64,000 bases of DNA from Paenibacillus illinoisensis NBRC 15959 (GCF_004000925.1 NZ_BIME01000008.1:124001-188000), one strand, 5' to 3'. Shown: positions 43,811 through 53,345, numbered from the stretch's first letter. A program made the numbers and translations. The notes: a model not told the origin generated them from the sequence alone.

Positions 43811-43839
43811 TTGACGGCCTCAATTTTGTATGCTATATT
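43811..43839 (+). promoter_or_regulatory. Sigma-A promoter of the metallophore operon
   Basis: TTGACG (43811-43816), a 17-bp spacer and TATATT (43834-43839), immediately upstream of the Zur box, so the repressor would block the transcription start. Confidence 0.75.
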
Positions 43840-43850
43840 TTTCTCGATTA

Positions 43851-43873
43851 TTAATCGTAAAAATTACTATTAA
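43851..43873. promoter_or_regulatory. Zur box upstream of cntK
   Basis: An imperfect palindrome with halves TTAATCGTAA and TTACTATTAA. It matches the Bacillus Zur operator (TAATCGTAAT facing ATTACGATTA) with one clear deviation (C-A change in the right half). Predicted to silence the operon when zinc is sufficient. Confidence 0.85.
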
Positions 43874-43938
43874 GGCAGCAGGGTAGCGCAAGGTGAAACT
43901 CATCCGAATCTGAATGAACAGGAATAGAGGTAGCTGGG

Positions 43939-44838
43939 ATGAAACAGGAGATCGAATTTATCAAGTTTAATCCAACACAGAATATGACGGTTTTGGTGAA
44001 AACAAGTCATCCAGCAGAGGAGTACCAACATATCGCTTCAAGCATCATGTCCTACGATCATGTATATGCGGAGCAGGTCGGATTTATTGTGCCAACCCTT
44101 CAGCGCGGAGCTGCAGCACGGTTGCATATGGCCGGAGGGGAGTTTTGTGGTAATGCCTGTATGGCTCTAGCTGCCTACCTTGCATCTGAACAGGAGATGG
44201 GTTCTCAAGATTATACTGAATTGCTGCTTGAGGTCTCTGGTACAGAGCAGTTGATCACCTGCCAAGTGAGGAAGCAGCTGAATGAATACTTTTGTCAGGT
44301 GACCATGCCGATTCCCAGACAGATTGAACGGCAGACCATACCGTACGAAGGCATCGATCTGGATATGATTATTGTCCGGTATGAGGAGTTCATTCATATC
44401 GTGGTGGAGGTGGACGGGTTCGATGATGGGATCCGAAAAAGAGCACAAAACCTCGCGCGTCTGCTTGGACTAACCCTGGGAGACAAACTGATTGGCATTT
44501 TGTTGTTCAATCCACGTTCCGAAGAGTTGGCTCCACTGATTTATGTTCCCGGACTGGATAGCCTGATATGGGAGAGAGGATGCGGTTCAGGTACAGCTTC
44601 GCTTGGCGCTTACCTTGCATGGAAGACAGGAAGAGAGATTACCGCCCGAATTAAACAGCCCGGAGGTTCGATCAACGTCGTGGCCCGGTTTGCTGAACAT
44701 GGGCTGGGGAGTATTCACATTGAAGGTTCTGTCGGCATTGTGGCACAGGGGAAAGCTTTTATTGATGTACAACAGATGGACATGAATAAGGGGGAAACAC
44801 ATGAATACGGTCGTGGATTTTACCAGACAGTTGAATGA
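43939..44838 (+). CDS. cntK: Histidine racemase CntK
   Basis: Converts L-histidine to D-histidine, the first step of staphylopine-type metallophore synthesis. The 299-residue protein belongs to the diaminopimelate-epimerase fold and retains both catalytic cysteines: GGEFCGNACMALA (about residue 72) and RGCGSGTASLGAYL (about residue 215). The metallophore genes cntL and cntM follow directly, which separates it from a true DapF. Start ATG follows AGAGGTAGCTGGG. It overlaps cntL by 38 bp. Under Zur control by the upstream box. Confidence 0.9.
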   Translation: MKQEIEFIKFNPTQNMTVLVKTSHPAEEYQHIASSIMSYDHVYAEQVGFIVPTLQRGAAARLHMAGGEFCGNACMALAAYLASEQEMGSQDYTELLLEVSGTEQLITCQVRKQLNEYFCQVTMPIPRQIERQTIPYEGIDLDMIIVRYEEFIHIVVEVDGFDDGIRKRAQNLARLLGLTLGDKLIGILLFNPRSEELAPLIYVPGLDSLIWERGCGSGTASLGAYLAWKTGREITARIKQPGGSINVVARFAEHGLGSIHIEGSVGIVAQGKAFIDVQQMDMNKGETHEYGRGFYQTVE

Positions 44839-45607
44839 TTTTCTGAATACCTTTGAACAACTTGCCCGGAAATACGATCATTCCATTCATCATGCGGAAC
44901 AGATGGAGCTGGCCATCAATGCCTATTCCCAGTGGATCACCGATAAGCGCCATGAGTCGTTCTGGGCAGAGAAGGAGCATGAGGAGGGCACCGGGTTCAC
45001 ACAGCTTGTACTGAATCTAAGGCATCAATCTTCCCGCTGCGTAGCGATCATGGAGAAATATCGGGCATTGAAGCTGCAGCACGGAGAAGTGGAGATTGCG
45101 GATTATTTCAAAAATATTGAGGAATGCATTGAGAAGGAATTCGGCAGTTTCCATGTGACTTCAGACTCCAAGGTGCTTCTGATCGGATCGGGAGCATTTC
45201 CAATGACTCCCCTGCTTATCGCCAGAAGGACGGGGGCACAGGTGATAGGCATTGATATTGATGAAGAGGCGATCGGGTTAGGCCAGACGGTTGTGAATAC
45301 ATTGGGGGCCGGTCTCCGCATCCATCTGCAGAAGGCATCTGTTCAGGAACTCGATGTTACGAAAGAAGCCACGCATATCATTTTCAGTTCCACAGTCGCC
45401 ATGAAGTATGACATCCTGGATCAGCTTCATTCGCTCACCAATGAACACGTTGTTGTTGCGATGAGATATGGCAATGGATTGAAGTCCTTGTTCAATTATC
45501 CCCAGCAGGAGACGGATCCGCTGAAATGGCGAATGGTGGATAACATTTTGCGTCCACACGATGTGTTTGATATTGCACTGTACCAGAAAGCATCGCAGGT
45601 CGGATGA
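44801..45607 (+). CDS. cntL: Nicotianamine synthase-like protein CntL
   Basis: Transfers an aminobutyrate group from S-adenosylmethionine to D-histidine. The 268-residue protein has the SAM-binding VLLIGSGAFPMTPLLIA and VIGIDIDEEAIGLGQ segments near the centre and an N-terminal helical region (HAEQMELAINAYSQWITD) found in bacterial CntL. ATG follows AAGGGGGAAAC. It overlaps cntK by 38 bp and cntM's reading frame begins around its stop, so the three biosynthetic genes are tightly coupled. Confidence 0.9.
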   Translation: MNTVVDFTRQLNDFLNTFEQLARKYDHSIHHAEQMELAINAYSQWITDKRHESFWAEKEHEEGTGFTQLVLNLRHQSSRCVAIMEKYRALKLQHGEVEIADYFKNIEECIEKEFGSFHVTSDSKVLLIGSGAFPMTPLLIARRTGAQVIGIDIDEEAIGLGQTVVNTLGAGLRIHLQKASVQELDVTKEATHIIFSSTVAMKYDILDQLHSLTNEHVVVAMRYGNGLKSLFNYPQQETDPLKWRMVDNILRPHDVFDIALYQKASQVG

Positions 45608-45621
45608 AGGAGGCGGATAGG

Positions 45622-46932
45622 GTGGATTTTGAACGAGTCTTAATCATGGGAACCGGACCTGCATCCGTTCAATTAGCTGTACTGTTCAAGAAACAACGAG
45701 GGTCCACCATTAGTATGGCAGGAAGGGAATCGATTAGATCCAATGAATTCTTCGGGTCATTGAAACAAAATGACCAGCAGATTCGTGTAAGTGTTCAGAA
45801 TGAGAAGCACCGGATCGTGGAAGGCGAGTGTAGGGTGGATGAGGTTTTTACAGAGTACAGCCGGATTGAAGGCAGCTGGGATACGCTGATTCTTGCTGTC
45901 ACGACAGATGCTTATGTTCAGGTATTAAGTCAGATGAATCTGGACGTCCTGAAGCAAGTCCGGTGCATCGTGCTGGTATCTCCCACATTTGGATCGAACC
46001 GCCTGGTTCATCAGTATTTAAGTGAGCTAGGCTACACGTCTGAAGTAATCAGTTTTTCCACCTATTGCGGGGATACGCGATGGGCAGATCGTCAGCCCTC
46101 CAATCATGTCGTGACAACCGGAGTGAAGAAAAAACTGTATATCGGTTCCACACGAACCCCTTCAGAAGCAGTGAACGAATTATGCAAAATGGTTGATCAG
46201 CTCGGAGTGGTGATGGAAGTGATGGCCTCCCCGTTTGAGGCGGAGACGCGAAACATCTCGCTGTATGTGCATCCGGCGTTATTCATGAATGACTTTTCTT
46301 TAAACGCGATCTTTGGAAACGCTGACGTCCAGACGTATGTCTACAAGCTCTACCCGGAAGGGCCTATCAACCAATATCTCATTCGGGATATGCTCGCAGG
46401 ATGGAAAGAAATCATGAGGATTACAGACCGGCTGCACATACGGCCGCTCAACCTGCTTCAATTCATGACGGACGATAACTACCCGGTTCATTTGCAGAGT
46501 TTATCGCGCTCTGATATCGAAGAATTTGTCGGCTTGCAGGACATATATCAGGAGTATTTGCTGTACATACGGTATACCTCGTTACTGATTGACCCATTCT
46601 CGCAGCCGAACGAACAAGGGAAATATTTTGACTTTTCGGCCGTGCCATTCCGGAAAATGTTCATTAATCACGAAGGACAGCTTGAGATCCCAAGGATGCC
46701 CCAGGAAGATTATTACCGCATCAAAATCATTCAGGGCATTGCAAGGCATCTCCGGGTGGACTGCCCCACCATAGACAAATTCATCGCAACCTATGAGAAC
46801 AAACTGGTGCAAGTGGCACAGGAACAGAGAGAGCTGCCGTTATCCAGCGCATTTCAGATCCGGACGTTTGCTGGTGATCTGAACATGATCTGTGAAGGAC
46901 TTGAAATTTATCATCAGGAGGAAACGTTGTGA
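45622..46932 (+). CDS. cntM: Opine (staphylopine) dehydrogenase CntM
   Basis: Reductively condenses the CntL product with a 2-oxo acid using NAD(P)H. From the GTG at 45622, which lies 8 bp after AAGGAGG, it has 436 residues, close to S. aureus CntM (433); an ATG six codons earlier precedes the site. Rossmann motif VLIMGTGPASVQLA; family blocks LVSPTFGSN, SFSTYCGDTRWAD, TTGVKKKLYIGST, SLYVHPALFMNDFSL, YVYKLYPEGPI and YFDFSAVPF. Two specificity positions line up without gaps with S. aureus numbering: Arg33 (GR in AGRES), reported to favour NADPH, and Asp150 (GDTR), reported to favour pyruvate. With CntK present, the predicted product is staphylopine (D-His, aminobutyrate, pyruvate). Confidence 0.9.
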   Translation: MDFERVLIMGTGPASVQLAVLFKKQRGSTISMAGRESIRSNEFFGSLKQNDQQIRVSVQNEKHRIVEGECRVDEVFTEYSRIEGSWDTLILAVTTDAYVQVLSQMNLDVLKQVRCIVLVSPTFGSNRLVHQYLSELGYTSEVISFSTYCGDTRWADRQPSNHVVTTGVKKKLYIGSTRTPSEAVNELCKMVDQLGVVMEVMASPFEAETRNISLYVHPALFMNDFSLNAIFGNADVQTYVYKLYPEGPINQYLIRDMLAGWKEIMRITDRLHIRPLNLLQFMTDDNYPVHLQSLSRSDIEEFVGLQDIYQEYLLYIRYTSLLIDPFSQPNEQGKYFDFSAVPFRKMFINHEGQLEIPRMPQEDYYRIKIIQGIARHLRVDCPTIDKFIATYENKLVQVAQEQRELPLSSAFQIRTFAGDLNMICEGLEIYHQEETL

Positions 46933-48548
46933 AAAAGGGAAGATCCGGTATGGGCTTAAGTATTATATTTGCGCTGGTGTTGGTCGTATTGGCCGGTTGC
47001 GGCGAGAAGGGAACTGCACAGACGGGGGCAGCTGAAGGAGAGAAGAAGACGGATCTGATCTATGCTTCCGCCAAGGATATTAATGATATGAATCCTCATT
47101 TGTATACAGGCTCCATGCCTGCTCAAGGTATGGTATATGAGTCATTGGTAGAGAACACGGCAGATGGCATTCAGCCCTTGCTTGCGGAATCATGGGATAT
47201 TTCCGAGGACGGTAAGGTCTATACCTTTCATTTGCGAAAAGACGTAAAATTCCAGGACGGAGAACCGTTCAATGCCGAGGCGGTCAAGGCTAACTTTGAT
47301 GCGGTCCAGGCCAATAGTGAGAAACATGCGTGGATTAAGCTGTCTACCAAAATTGTGAGTACAAATGTCATTGATGAACATACCGTGGAATTGGTGCTGT
47401 CCAGTACCTATTATCCGACATTGGTGGAATTGTCCATGACCAGACCCTATGTGTTCATTTCTCCCAAAGACATGATCAATGGCGGGACCAAAGATGGTGT
47501 GAATGGTTACCATGGAACAGGGCCATACATGCTTACGGAGCATAATGTAGACGAGAATGCGACGTTTGTGGCGAACGAAAGTTACTGGGGAGGCAAACCT
47601 GAAATTCAAAAAATTGTAGCCAAAGTTCTCCCGGCAGGAGAGACAACGTTTCTGGCTTTGCAAAAAGGCGAAATTGACTTCGTGTTCACCGATGACCGGG
47701 GTGCCGACAGTATTGATGTTCATGCGATGAATCAACTGGCTGAATCAGGGGAGTATCAGGTGATACGAAGTGAACCGATGAACACGAGCATCATTGCGGC
47801 CAACAGCAGCAAAAAGGATAACCCGGTCAGTGAAACAGCCGTTCGGGAAGCCATTTGGCATGCCATTGATCGGGACACCATCAGCAACGACATCTTTGAG
47901 GGAACACAGACACCTGCCCAGACCCTATTCTCTTCCAATGTGAATTACGCCGACGTGGAATTGAAGACACGACCTTATGATGTAAGGACTGCAGAGAAGC
48001 TGCTGGATGAGGCGGGCTGGCGTTTAGGTAGTAGTGATGCTGTACGAACCAAAGAAGGGAAAGAGCTGAAGATGGATTTGTATTATGACAGCAATTCCTC
48101 TACGCAGAAAACACAGGCTGAATACATTCAAAATGAATTGAAAAGCATCGGTATCCAGCTATCGATCATCGGCGAAGAATCCTCATCCATCGCTAACCGA
48201 AGATCTACGGGCGAGTATGATCTGCTGTTCAATCAAACGTGGGGACTGGCTTATGATCCTCAGAGCACCATTTCGGCTTTTGCCTCCAGCTCAGCCTATC
48301 TGCATACAACAAGCGGGATGGCTGGTGCCAAGGAAATGTACGCCAAGATTGAAGACGTGATGGTGTCCACCGATGAAAATACAAGGAAAGCGCTGTATGC
48401 TGACATCATGAAGATGGTTCATGAGGAGGCCGTGTTTATCCCTCTTACCAACGGAAGCATGACGATCGTGGCACCAAAAAACCTGGATGGCATTGCGTTT
48501 AAGCAGACCCAATTTGAGCTGCCATTTGAGCGAATGAAATTTCAATAG
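46929..48548 (+). CDS. cntA: Metallophore-binding lipoprotein CntA
   Basis: Substrate-binding protein of the Opp/Nik family for the metal-opine complex. 539 residues; signal peptide with lipobox LAGC at about residues 22-25, then a short polar linker. SBP_bac_5 blocks: SAKDINDMNPHLYTG, YTFHLRKDVKFQDGEPFNAEAV, GTGPYMLTEHNVDENATF. GTG start within the cntM stop (GTGA overlap), behind CAGGAGGAAAC. In S. aureus CntA imports staphylopine-bound Zn, Ni and Co; the order here is the same, so the substrate is inferred with good support. Confidence 0.9.
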   Translation: MKKGRSGMGLSIIFALVLVVLAGCGEKGTAQTGAAEGEKKTDLIYASAKDINDMNPHLYTGSMPAQGMVYESLVENTADGIQPLLAESWDISEDGKVYTFHLRKDVKFQDGEPFNAEAVKANFDAVQANSEKHAWIKLSTKIVSTNVIDEHTVELVLSSTYYPTLVELSMTRPYVFISPKDMINGGTKDGVNGYHGTGPYMLTEHNVDENATFVANESYWGGKPEIQKIVAKVLPAGETTFLALQKGEIDFVFTDDRGADSIDVHAMNQLAESGEYQVIRSEPMNTSIIAANSSKKDNPVSETAVREAIWHAIDRDTISNDIFEGTQTPAQTLFSSNVNYADVELKTRPYDVRTAEKLLDEAGWRLGSSDAVRTKEGKELKMDLYYDSNSSTQKTQAEYIQNELKSIGIQLSIIGEESSSIANRRSTGEYDLLFNQTWGLAYDPQSTISAFASSSAYLHTTSGMAGAKEMYAKIEDVMVSTDENTRKALYADIMKMVHEEAVFIPLTNGSMTIVAPKNLDGIAFKQTQFELPFERMKFQ

Positions 48549-48583
48549 GGTCCATTGGATTTTATGTGAAAAAGGAGATGGAT

Positions 48584-49519
48584 ATGGGGAGTTTTATCGT
48601 CAAACGGATTCTGCTTGCAATACCCCTGCTGCTGATTATTTCGTTTCTAACCTTTGTTCTGATCAATCTGTCCCCGCTGGATCCTGCCGTTGTTGTGCTG
48701 CAGGCGCAGGAAGTTCCGCAGATTACGGATGAGTTGATTGCCCAAACCAAGGCAGAGCTCGGCATGGATCGGCCGTTTATGATTCAATATGGAAACTGGC
48801 TGCTGGCCTGTCTTCAGCTGGACTTTGGCCAGTCCTATGTGACCGGAAATTCCGTCTGGTCCATGATTGGCCCGGCATTTGTGAACACGCTCAAATTAAC
48901 GCTGATTTCCTCTGTCTTCATTATCTTTTTCTCAATCCTGTTAGGTGTAATCTGTGCGATGAAGGAAGGGAAAATGATGGATAAGTCCGTACGAGGTTTC
49001 TCCTTCCTGCTCACGGCGATACCTTCCTACTGGCTTGCAGCTATGCTGATCTGGTACTTCTCCGTCAAGCTTGATCTGCTGCCCACCAGCGGAATGGATT
49101 CGGCGCAGAGCTATATTCTGCCGGTCATCGTCATTACGGTAAGTTATGTAGGGATCTACTTCAGGAGCGTTAGAAGCTCCATGCTTAACAATTTAAATGA
49201 AGACTATGTTCTATACGCCCGAGCCAGCGGAATCCCCGAGAGAAAGGTAACAATGCATATCTTGCGGAATTCGCTGCAGGTGTCCGTTTCCATCTTTTGT
49301 ATGGCCATCCCTATTGTACTTGGAAGCACGGTTGTGATTGAAAATGTGTTCGCCTGGCCAGGTCTGGGCCGTTTAAGCGTCAGATCCATCCTGAGCCGGG
49401 ATTTTCCGATTATCCAGGCGTACGTGCTTATTCTGGCTGTCACGTTTGTACTATTTAATACACTTTCCGATATCGTGAACGCGGCACTGAATCCCAAACT
49501 CAGAAAGGAATTCGAATGA
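48584..49519 (+). CDS. cntB: Metallophore ABC permease CntB
   Basis: 311-residue OppB-type permease, six helices. GSFIVKRILLAIPLLLIISFLTFVLINLSPLDPAVV at the start, a LGMDRPFMIQYGNWLLACLQLDFG loop, and the EAA-like YARASGIPERKVTMHILRNSLQVSV. Start chosen at the ATG 6 bp after AAAGGAG; an upstream GTG is in frame but less well placed. It overlaps cntC by 4 bp. Confidence 0.92.
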   Translation: MGSFIVKRILLAIPLLLIISFLTFVLINLSPLDPAVVVLQAQEVPQITDELIAQTKAELGMDRPFMIQYGNWLLACLQLDFGQSYVTGNSVWSMIGPAFVNTLKLTLISSVFIIFFSILLGVICAMKEGKMMDKSVRGFSFLLTAIPSYWLAAMLIWYFSVKLDLLPTSGMDSAQSYILPVIVITVSYVGIYFRSVRSSMLNNLNEDYVLYARASGIPERKVTMHILRNSLQVSVSIFCMAIPIVLGSTVVIENVFAWPGLGRLSVRSILSRDFPIIQAYVLILAVTFVLFNTLSDIVNAALNPKLRKEFE

Positions 49520-50412
49520 GAAACCTTCGCAATTTAAGCCAGGATAAGCTCGCCATGGCGTCTCTTGCTTTTATCGTGGTGCTGATCGTTGCTGGCGTTC
49601 TTGCTCCCTTGTTTGCACCGCATGATCCCGAAGAAGTGAACATGAAGCTCAGGTACGCATCAGCATCGTGGTCGTATCTCCTTGGCAATGATCATCTGGG
49701 CAGATGTGTGTTGTCGCGGCTGATCTATGGCATTCGGCCAAGTGTACTGTGGGTTTTGGTTGCTCTGCTGGCCTCTGTTCTTCTGGGGGCCCTCGTGGGG
49801 TTCATCTCTGGTTACTTCAAAGGAAAAACTGACGCTATCCTCATGAGGATCTGTGATATTATGCTTTCTTTTCCGGGATACGTGATGACGCTTGCGGTAG
49901 TTGGCATTTTGGGTGCTGGTCTTGAAAATATTCTGATCGCCTTTGTGGTCATGAAATGGGCATGGTTTGCCCGGGTTATTCGTACATCAGTCATGCAATA
50001 TTCCGAAATGGATTATGTGAGATTTGCCAGAGCTTCGGGAATCAGCCACCTGCGCATCATACACAAGCACATTTTGCCCGTTACCTTTTCCGACATTGCT
50101 GTCATTTCGAGCAGTTCCATCTGCTCCATGATCCTGCAAATTTCCGGGCTGTCATTTCTCGGATTGGGCGTTCAGGCACCGCAAGCCGAGTGGGGCATGA
50201 TGCTGAATGAGGCCAGAGAAGTCATGTTCTCCAGGCCAGAGCTGATGCTTGCGCCAGGTCTGGCGATTGTTTTGGTCGTATCGGCATTCAATTTTCTGTC
50301 CGATGCGCTGCAGGTGGCGCTTGACCCCAAATTGATGACGTCCAAACCGGGTGGCAAGCTACGCGGAAGGAAGAGAGGTGAACAGGTCTCTTATGAATAT
50401 ATTGGAAGTTGA
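49516..50412 (+). CDS. cntC: Metallophore ABC permease CntC
   Basis: 298-residue DppC-type permease with six helices. LGNDHLGRCVLSRLIYGIRPSVLWVL replaces the canonical GTDxxGRD signature, and FARASGISHLRIIHKHILPVTF is the ATPase contact loop. It overlaps cntB by 4 bp and cntD by 20 bp (or 35 bp if cntD begins at its GTG). Confidence 0.92.
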   Translation: MRNLRNLSQDKLAMASLAFIVVLIVAGVLAPLFAPHDPEEVNMKLRYASASWSYLLGNDHLGRCVLSRLIYGIRPSVLWVLVALLASVLLGALVGFISGYFKGKTDAILMRICDIMLSFPGYVMTLAVVGILGAGLENILIAFVVMKWAWFARVIRTSVMQYSEMDYVRFARASGISHLRIIHKHILPVTFSDIAVISSSSICSMILQISGLSFLGLGVQAPQAEWGMMLNEAREVMFSRPELMLAPGLAIVLVVSAFNFLSDALQVALDPKLMTSKPGGKLRGRKRGEQVSYEYIGS

Positions 50413-51217
50413 GCAGCTGCGAATATGGGATGCACTTACGGAAGAAGTCATCGTGCCCAATAGTTCATTCCAGTTGAAGCAAGGTGAGTGCCTGGCCATT
50501 GTAGGGGAAAGTGGGAGCGGCAAGTCGATGACATGCAGGTCCATCATGCGCCTGAATAAACCAGCCATCCGGCAGTCCGGCCGGATTCTGTTCCAAGGGG
50601 TAGATTTGAACCAGCTCACGGAGCAGGAAATGCGCAAAAAAAGGGGCCGGAATCTGTGCATGATTCTCCAGAACGGAATGAGTGCATTTGACCCCTCCTG
50701 TGTGATCGGCGTTCATCTGAGAGAGACCCTTCAAGCGCATTACGGATGGAATGCCAAGGAAGTCGAGCAGAACATGAAATCCGCCATGGAACGGGTCATG
50801 CTGAGAAATCCGGTGCACATCATGAATCAATATCCTCACCAGCTGTCAGGAGGCATGCTGCAGCGCATCATGATTGCGCTGGCACTCGTGCTGGAACCGG
50901 ATGTGATCATAGCAGATGAACCTACTACGGCTCTGGATACGATTTCCCAATACGAAGTGGTTGAGCAGCTGATCCAATTGCGGGAACGAATGGGATGCGC
51001 CATGATCTTTGTTTCGCATGATTTGGGAGTCGTACGGAAAATCGCGGATGAGGTTTTGATCATGAAGGATGGACATATTGTGGAGTCGGGCAGCATTCAC
51101 TCCGTCTTTTCGAAACCGCAGCACCCGTATACACAGTTCTTGGTGTCCACCCGCCGGGAGCTGAGCAATCATTTCAGGCAATTGATGCAGGAGGAACAGC
51201 ATATTGCTAAACGTTGA
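50393..51217 (+). CDS. cntD: Metallophore ABC ATPase CntD
   Basis: 274-residue peptide/nickel-type ATPase: Walker A GESGSGKSMT, LSGGMLQRIMIALAL signature, Walker B VIIADEPTTALD, and H-loop FVSHDLGVVRK. The ATG at 50393 gives an N-terminus MNILEVEQLRIWD of normal length; GTG at 50378 with better ribosome-site spacing adds five residues and cannot be excluded. Works as a heterodimer with CntF. Confidence 0.9.
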   Translation: MNILEVEQLRIWDALTEEVIVPNSSFQLKQGECLAIVGESGSGKSMTCRSIMRLNKPAIRQSGRILFQGVDLNQLTEQEMRKKRGRNLCMILQNGMSAFDPSCVIGVHLRETLQAHYGWNAKEVEQNMKSAMERVMLRNPVHIMNQYPHQLSGGMLQRIMIALALVLEPDVIIADEPTTALDTISQYEVVEQLIQLRERMGCAMIFVSHDLGVVRKIADEVLIMKDGHIVESGSIHSVFSKPQHPYTQFLVSTRRELSNHFRQLMQEEQHIAKR

Positions 51218-51956
51218 CCATGTTCATAAATCCTATCCACTAGGCGGCTTGTTTTCCGGAGGCCGAAAATCCGTTCTGCATGATGTCAGTTTTGAATGCT
51301 CGCGCGGAGAATGCCTGGGTATCATCGGGGAGAGCGGGAGTGGAAAGTCCACCTTGGGCAGACTGATTTTGGGGATGGAACGCCCGGAGCAAGGAAAGAT
51401 TTCGCTCGAAGGCAGATCTGTGCTGGACAGAAAGGCGAGAAGGGGCAGCATCAGTGCCGTTTTTCAGGATTACAAGTCGTCGATCAATCCGTTTTTTACG
51501 GTCGAGGAAGCCATTATGGAACCATTGCGCCTACAAAAAAAGAACCCGGAAGGCCATGCCCATTCGCTCAAAATCGATGTGCTGCTTAGCCAGGTTGGGC
51601 TGGATAACTCATACCGATCCAGGTATCCACATGAATTGTCAGGGGGAGAAGTGCAGCGGGTTTGTATCGCTAGGGCCATCTCAACAGAGCCTCAGTGCAT
51701 TGTGCTGGACGAAGCAATCAGTTCGCTGGATGTATCGGTTCAGACTCAGGTGCTCCATTTGCTGAAAGAGCTGAAGGAGATTTATCAGCTGACCTATATA
51801 TTCATTACCCACGATATCCAGGCAGCGGCTTATATTTGTGACAGAGTGGTTATTTTCAGAGAGGGTCGCATAGAAGAAATGGTGCCTATCGAACAGCTGA
51901 AAACCGTGAAGTCCGAGTATGCGAGAAAGCTGCTGGATCATTTAATTACTTTCTAA
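51204..51956 (+). CDS. cntF: Metallophore ABC ATPase CntF
   Basis: 250-residue OppF-type ATPase: Walker A GESGSGKSTLGR, LSGGEVQRVCIARA signature, Walker B CIVLDEAISSLD (EAISSLD as in OppF partners), H-loop ITHDIQAAA. TTG start, 14 bp inside the end of cntD and behind GGAGGAAC, so translation is coupled. It completes the importer cntABCDF. Confidence 0.92.
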   Translation: MLNVDHVHKSYPLGGLFSGGRKSVLHDVSFECSRGECLGIIGESGSGKSTLGRLILGMERPEQGKISLEGRSVLDRKARRGSISAVFQDYKSSINPFFTVEEAIMEPLRLQKKNPEGHAHSLKIDVLLSQVGLDNSYRSRYPHELSGGEVQRVCIARAISTEPQCIVLDEAISSLDVSVQTQVLHLLKELKEIYQLTYIFITHDIQAAAYICDRVVIFREGRIEEMVPIEQLKTVKSEYARKLLDHLITF

Positions 51957-51969
51957 AGGAGTACACACC

Positions 51970-53166
51970 GTGAGTGGAGCATTGTCATGGCCTTTTCTGC
52001 GTTTATATCTATTGACGCTCTTATACTTTAGCGCTAACGCCATCCTCAATGTCATCATCCCTTTAAGAGGTGAATCATTGGGGGCAAGCAGCACTGTCAT
52101 TGGTCTCGTCATGGGAGCGTACATGTTCACAACGATGTTTTTCAGGCCATGGGCAGGTCAGATTATCCAAAAGCATGGCCCGATCAGGATCCTTCGAATC
52201 ATTCTGATTCTGAATGGACTTGCGCTGATCCTGTATACCTTTACAGGATTGGGGGGCTATTTCGCAGCCCGTGCCCTGCAAGGGGTGTCTACCGCCTTTT
52301 TCTCCATGGCGCTCCAGATCGGCATCATTGATGCCTTGCCCGAGAAGGATCGTTCCCAGGGGATCTCATACTATTCCCTCTTTTCCTATATTCCGGGCAT
52401 TGCCGGGCCGGTGCTTGCTCTGGGACTGTGGAATGCGGGCGGAATGGATTATTTCTCCATCTTCATGATTGGGATTGCTATGATAACGGGGCTGTTTGGT
52501 TACAGTATCCGGATGGAAAAGACGAAGGAATCAGAGATTGACACAACACAGGATAAGACTGGACAGAAGTTCGGTATGCTGGCTTCCTTCGGGGAGCTGA
52601 TCCGAAATCCGTTTTTGTTCAAATGCAGTGTCATTATGCTCATCTCGTCGATTGTGTTCGGTGCCATAACTGCGTTTATTCCGCTGTACGCTCCACAATT
52701 GAATCACGGAAATGCCGGCGTGTTTCTGATGATTCAGGCTGCGGTGGTCGTGGTTGCCCGTATTGCGCTTAGAAAAAAAATCCCGTCGGACGGAACATGG
52801 CACTCTTCATTTATGATGGGAACGATGCTGCTGCTGACACTCGCTGCTGCGTGCGTAGGACTGTCCATTCAGGCAGGTGCAATCCTATTTTATCTGGGCG
52901 CGGGACTCATGGGCATTGCACAGGCCATCGTGTATCCAACGCTGACGACCTATCTGTCTTTTGTCCTGCCACAGACGAACCGCAACGTGCTCATTGGTCT
53001 ATTCATTGCAACGGCGGACTTGGGCGTTTCGCTTGGGGGTGTCGTTATGGGACCGGTTGCTGATCTGTTTTCTTTTTCCTGGATGTATTTGATATGTGCA
53101 GTACTTGGAGCGCTGATGATTATTTTTGCGTATGACCGTAGGGGACTATTGTCAGCGATGAGATAG
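51970..53166 (+). CDS. cntE: Metallophore exporter CntE (MFS)
   Basis: A 398-residue twelve-helix major facilitator protein, expected to secrete the newly made opine. The first helix region is RLYLLTLLYFSANAILNVIIP, with loop motif GEslGASSTVIGLVMGAYMFTTM between helices and KHGPIRILR after helix 2, then ARALQGVSTAFFSMALQ and EKDRSQGISYYSLF. GTG start behind AAAGGAG, 13 bp after cntF. Order and family agree with the staphylopine exporter CntE. The next gene, across a promoter and Zur box, is a paralogue. Confidence 0.85.
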   Translation: MSGALSWPFLRLYLLTLLYFSANAILNVIIPLRGESLGASSTVIGLVMGAYMFTTMFFRPWAGQIIQKHGPIRILRIILILNGLALILYTFTGLGGYFAARALQGVSTAFFSMALQIGIIDALPEKDRSQGISYYSLFSYIPGIAGPVLALGLWNAGGMDYFSIFMIGIAMITGLFGYSIRMEKTKESEIDTTQDKTGQKFGMLASFGELIRNPFLFKCSVIMLISSIVFGAITAFIPLYAPQLNHGNAGVFLMIQAAVVVVARIALRKKIPSDGTWHSSFMMGTMLLLTLAAACVGLSIQAGAILFYLGAGLMGIAQAIVYPTLTTYLSFVLPQTNRNVLIGLFIATADLGVSLGGVVMGPVADLFSFSWMYLICAVLGALMIIFAYDRRGLLSAMR

Positions 53167-53242
53167 CAGGAAGGCTGATGCGGAAGCGTCGGTTTTTTTC
53201 TGTTGTTTCATTATAAGCATACGAAGTACGCATACAATTTCA

Positions 53243-53271
53243 TTGACAAGACAAGCGGTATACGATAAATT
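53243..53271 (+). promoter_or_regulatory. Sigma-A promoter of the second MFS gene
   Basis: TTGACA (53243-53248), a 17-bp spacer and TAAATT (53266-53271), just upstream of a Zur box. Confidence 0.7.
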
Positions 53272-53278
53272 GTCTTTT

Positions 53279-53299
53279 TAATCATAATAATTACGATTA
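53279..53299. promoter_or_regulatory. Zur box upstream of the second MFS gene
   Basis: TAATCATAAT faces ATTACGATTA around a central A, so the right half is a perfect consensus half-site and the left differs by one base. Overlaps the expected transcription start. Confidence 0.88.
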
Positions 53300-53345
53300 T
53301 TCGACTTGTCTGTTCTGGCATTTGTGAGAAAGTGGGGACAAACTT

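Noticed and set aside
43939..44838. Diaminopimelate epimerase (DapF) of lysine synthesis
   Set aside because: Fold and cysteines agree, but the Zur box and immediate cntL-cntM neighbours identify it as the histidine racemase of the metallophore pathway.
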